Of a stretch of 42,825 nt of DNA, positions 42,000-42,825 are shown piece after piece (positions within the stretch are counted from its first letter, which is position 1; each line of letters opens with the position of its first letter). A program made the position numbers and the translations under genes. Location: contig NZ_BDGJ01000005.1 in the NCBI RefSeq assembly GCF_002207765.1, positions 1-42,825 of the forward strand. The letters run 5' to 3'. This stretch comes from Calderihabitans maritimus (GTDB taxonomy: Bacteria; Bacillota; KKC1; Calderihabitantales; Calderihabitantaceae). The notes under the pieces are model-generated. The model was not told the DNA's origin and ran no database searches. It worked only from the letters and a program-made list of their open reading frames with translations.

Positions 42000-42132
42000 T
42001 ATTGCTGCCTCCTTCAACTGGAATAGTCTCACTAGCTATTTTTATTCTAACATATCAGGGTAACCTTTCATAGATTTACCCAACTACAAATTTTGTGAGC
42101 GCCAAGCTTTTTTTTTAAAAATTGTTTTCCTT

Positions 42133-42594
42133 TTAAGTCTTGTCTCCTTTTTCTAGCTCTTCCAGAACCAAACTGACAATTCGGGGAAGTTGTCTTTTCA
42201 GTTCTGGAGACAATTTCAGGCTATAGCAGATAGTCTTTGGTTCTACCCCGATGATGGTAACCACAGTTTTCTTTTCGGTATATTCCAACCAACTCAAGAT
42301 TTCCTTTAAGCCGACTTGGTGGAGGGAATAGGTTTCTTCCTCCTGAAACCGGAGGTTTCCGGGAACCAGGCGATAAATAGTTCCAGGCCGGCATCCTGCT
42401 TTCATGGCATCGATAATAATAGTTTTTTGAGCCGACTCCAGGTAGGTCAGCAGTTCGAATCCGGAGGTTCCCCCGTCTGCCAGTTGGACGTTGGAAGGTA
42501 AAGGTCTTTTCTGTAACTCGCGGATAACGTGAATTCCTACCCCATCGTCACCTAATAGAAGGTTACCTAACCCAAGTACTAATTTTTTCTCCAT
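42133..42594 (-). CDS. Hydrogenase maturation protease (HyaD/HybD family), third copy
   Basis: This 153-residue endopeptidase has GLGNLLLGDDGVGIHVI with the first metal Asp, IIIDAMKAG with the second and YSLHQVG with the His. No hydrogenase large subunit lies beside it within the window. With tatA and tatC directly downstream on the same strand, it probably belongs to an operon for a Tat-exported group 1 uptake hydrogenase encoded beyond the right edge. Confidence 0.92.
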   Translation of the reverse strand: MEKKLVLGLGNLLLGDDGVGIHVIRELQKRPLPSNVQLADGGTSGFELLTYLESAQKTIIIDAMKAGCRPGTIYRLVPGNLRFQEEETYSLHQVGLKEILSWLEYTEKKTVVTIIGVEPKTICYSLKLSPELKRQLPRIVSLVLEELEKGDKT

Positions 42595-42698
42595 TTTTCT
42601 TACCCTTTAACCCGGCGTTTTATATTGTTACCCAGCTTTCCGGCCGGTGAGCGGATTCTCGGTAGCCGGACCCATCAATACTATCATAATAGCATGTC

Positions 42699-42727
42699 CC
42701 CGATGGAGCACTCTTATCCCCATCGGG
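42699..42727. repeat. Perfect 8-bp inverted repeat near the right edge
   Basis: CCCGATGG (42699-42706) and CCATCGGG (42720-42727) frame a 13-base loop. It lies upstream of the protease gene on the minus strand. No T run follows in either direction. A short run TTCGTTCGTTCG with a GTTCGAAC palindrome lies next to it (about 42734-42750). Role unknown. Confidence 0.55.
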
Positions 42728-42780
42728 TGCCGCAGTTCGTTCGTTCGAACCACCGTTCCACCTTTCATAGAAAAATATCT

Positions 42781-42825
42781 CTACTCAAGGCTTCCTGCTT
42801 CCACGACCGGGTGCTCGTAGACCAG
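42781..42825 (-). other. Possible 3' end of a minus-strand gene cut by the window edge
   Basis: An open minus-strand frame enters from the edge and ends in TAG after LVYEHPVVEAGSLE. It is too short to identify. A gene of the putative exported hydrogenase operon would be expected here, but this is not shown. Confidence 0.3.

Noticed and set aside
1-42825. CRISPR arrays, insertion sequences, tRNA or rRNA genes
   Set aside because: I saw no regularly spaced repeats, transposase genes or tRNA/rRNA-like sequence; the repeats found are regulatory and in single or paired copies.

Overview
The window comes from an anaerobic Firmicute of the Moorella / Desulfotomaculum / carboxydotroph type. The gene content points there: a Ni carbon-monoxide dehydrogenase tail, two selenocysteine formate dehydrogenases, a group 4 formate-hydrogenlyase-type hydrogenase, an HdrABC-MvhDGA module, a complete hyp set and a membrane-anchored multiheme cytochrome c. 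AGGAGG-type Shine-Dalgarno sites, frequent TTG/GTG starts and a minimal TatA/TatC system agree with that. The species cannot be named from sequence alone.

Layout. 1-423: 3' end of cooS. 479-1195 (minus): unknown membrane protein. 1389-3161: multiheme cytochrome c. 3529-4638: membrane-bound regulator with a Cache sensor, HAMP and a CitB/DcuR-type winged helix. 4639-5165: AT-rich leader with nested inverted repeats and a small orphan Tat-signal ORF. 5166-11326: exported, membrane-bound formate dehydrogenase operon (Sec-containing alpha, four-cluster beta, NrfD/HybB-like membrane subunit, fdhE, tatA). 11327-11799: decayed copy of a sigma-54 activator gene with its operators and promoter region. 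11800-23685: cytoplasmic Sec-FdhF plus HycB/HyfBCEFGHI and HycH/HycI, a formate hydrogenlyase. 23923-24345: PsiE-like protein. 24677-26059: intact PAS-AAA+-Fis sigma-54 activator. 26254-32973: hdrCBA-mvhDGA plus maturation protease. 33102-38704: hypABFCDE. 39015-40995: DUF151 protein and MFS exporter. 40997-42594 (minus): tatC, tatA and a third hydrogenase maturation protease, probably the tail of an operon for an exported hydrogenase beyond the right edge.

How it fits together. Formate can be oxidised outside the membrane by the Tat-exported enzyme, feeding the quinone pool, or inside by FdhF, feeding the ion-pumping group 4 hydrogenase. The Mvh hydrogenase with HdrABC probably bifurcates electrons from H2 to ferredoxin and a second acceptor. 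HypA-F and three dedicated proteases mature the NiFe enzymes.

The most notable non-coding signal is a set of tandem palindromes (GTGTNNAC-N4-GTGTNNAC) around the sigma-54 activator gene and around its relic. Each copy is followed by a terminator and a near-identical segment ending in a sigma-54-like promoter, one before fdhF and one before hdrC. This suggests that a duplicated regulator-plus-promoter cassette puts formate hydrogenlyase and Hdr-Mvh under one activator, with one regulator copy since lost.
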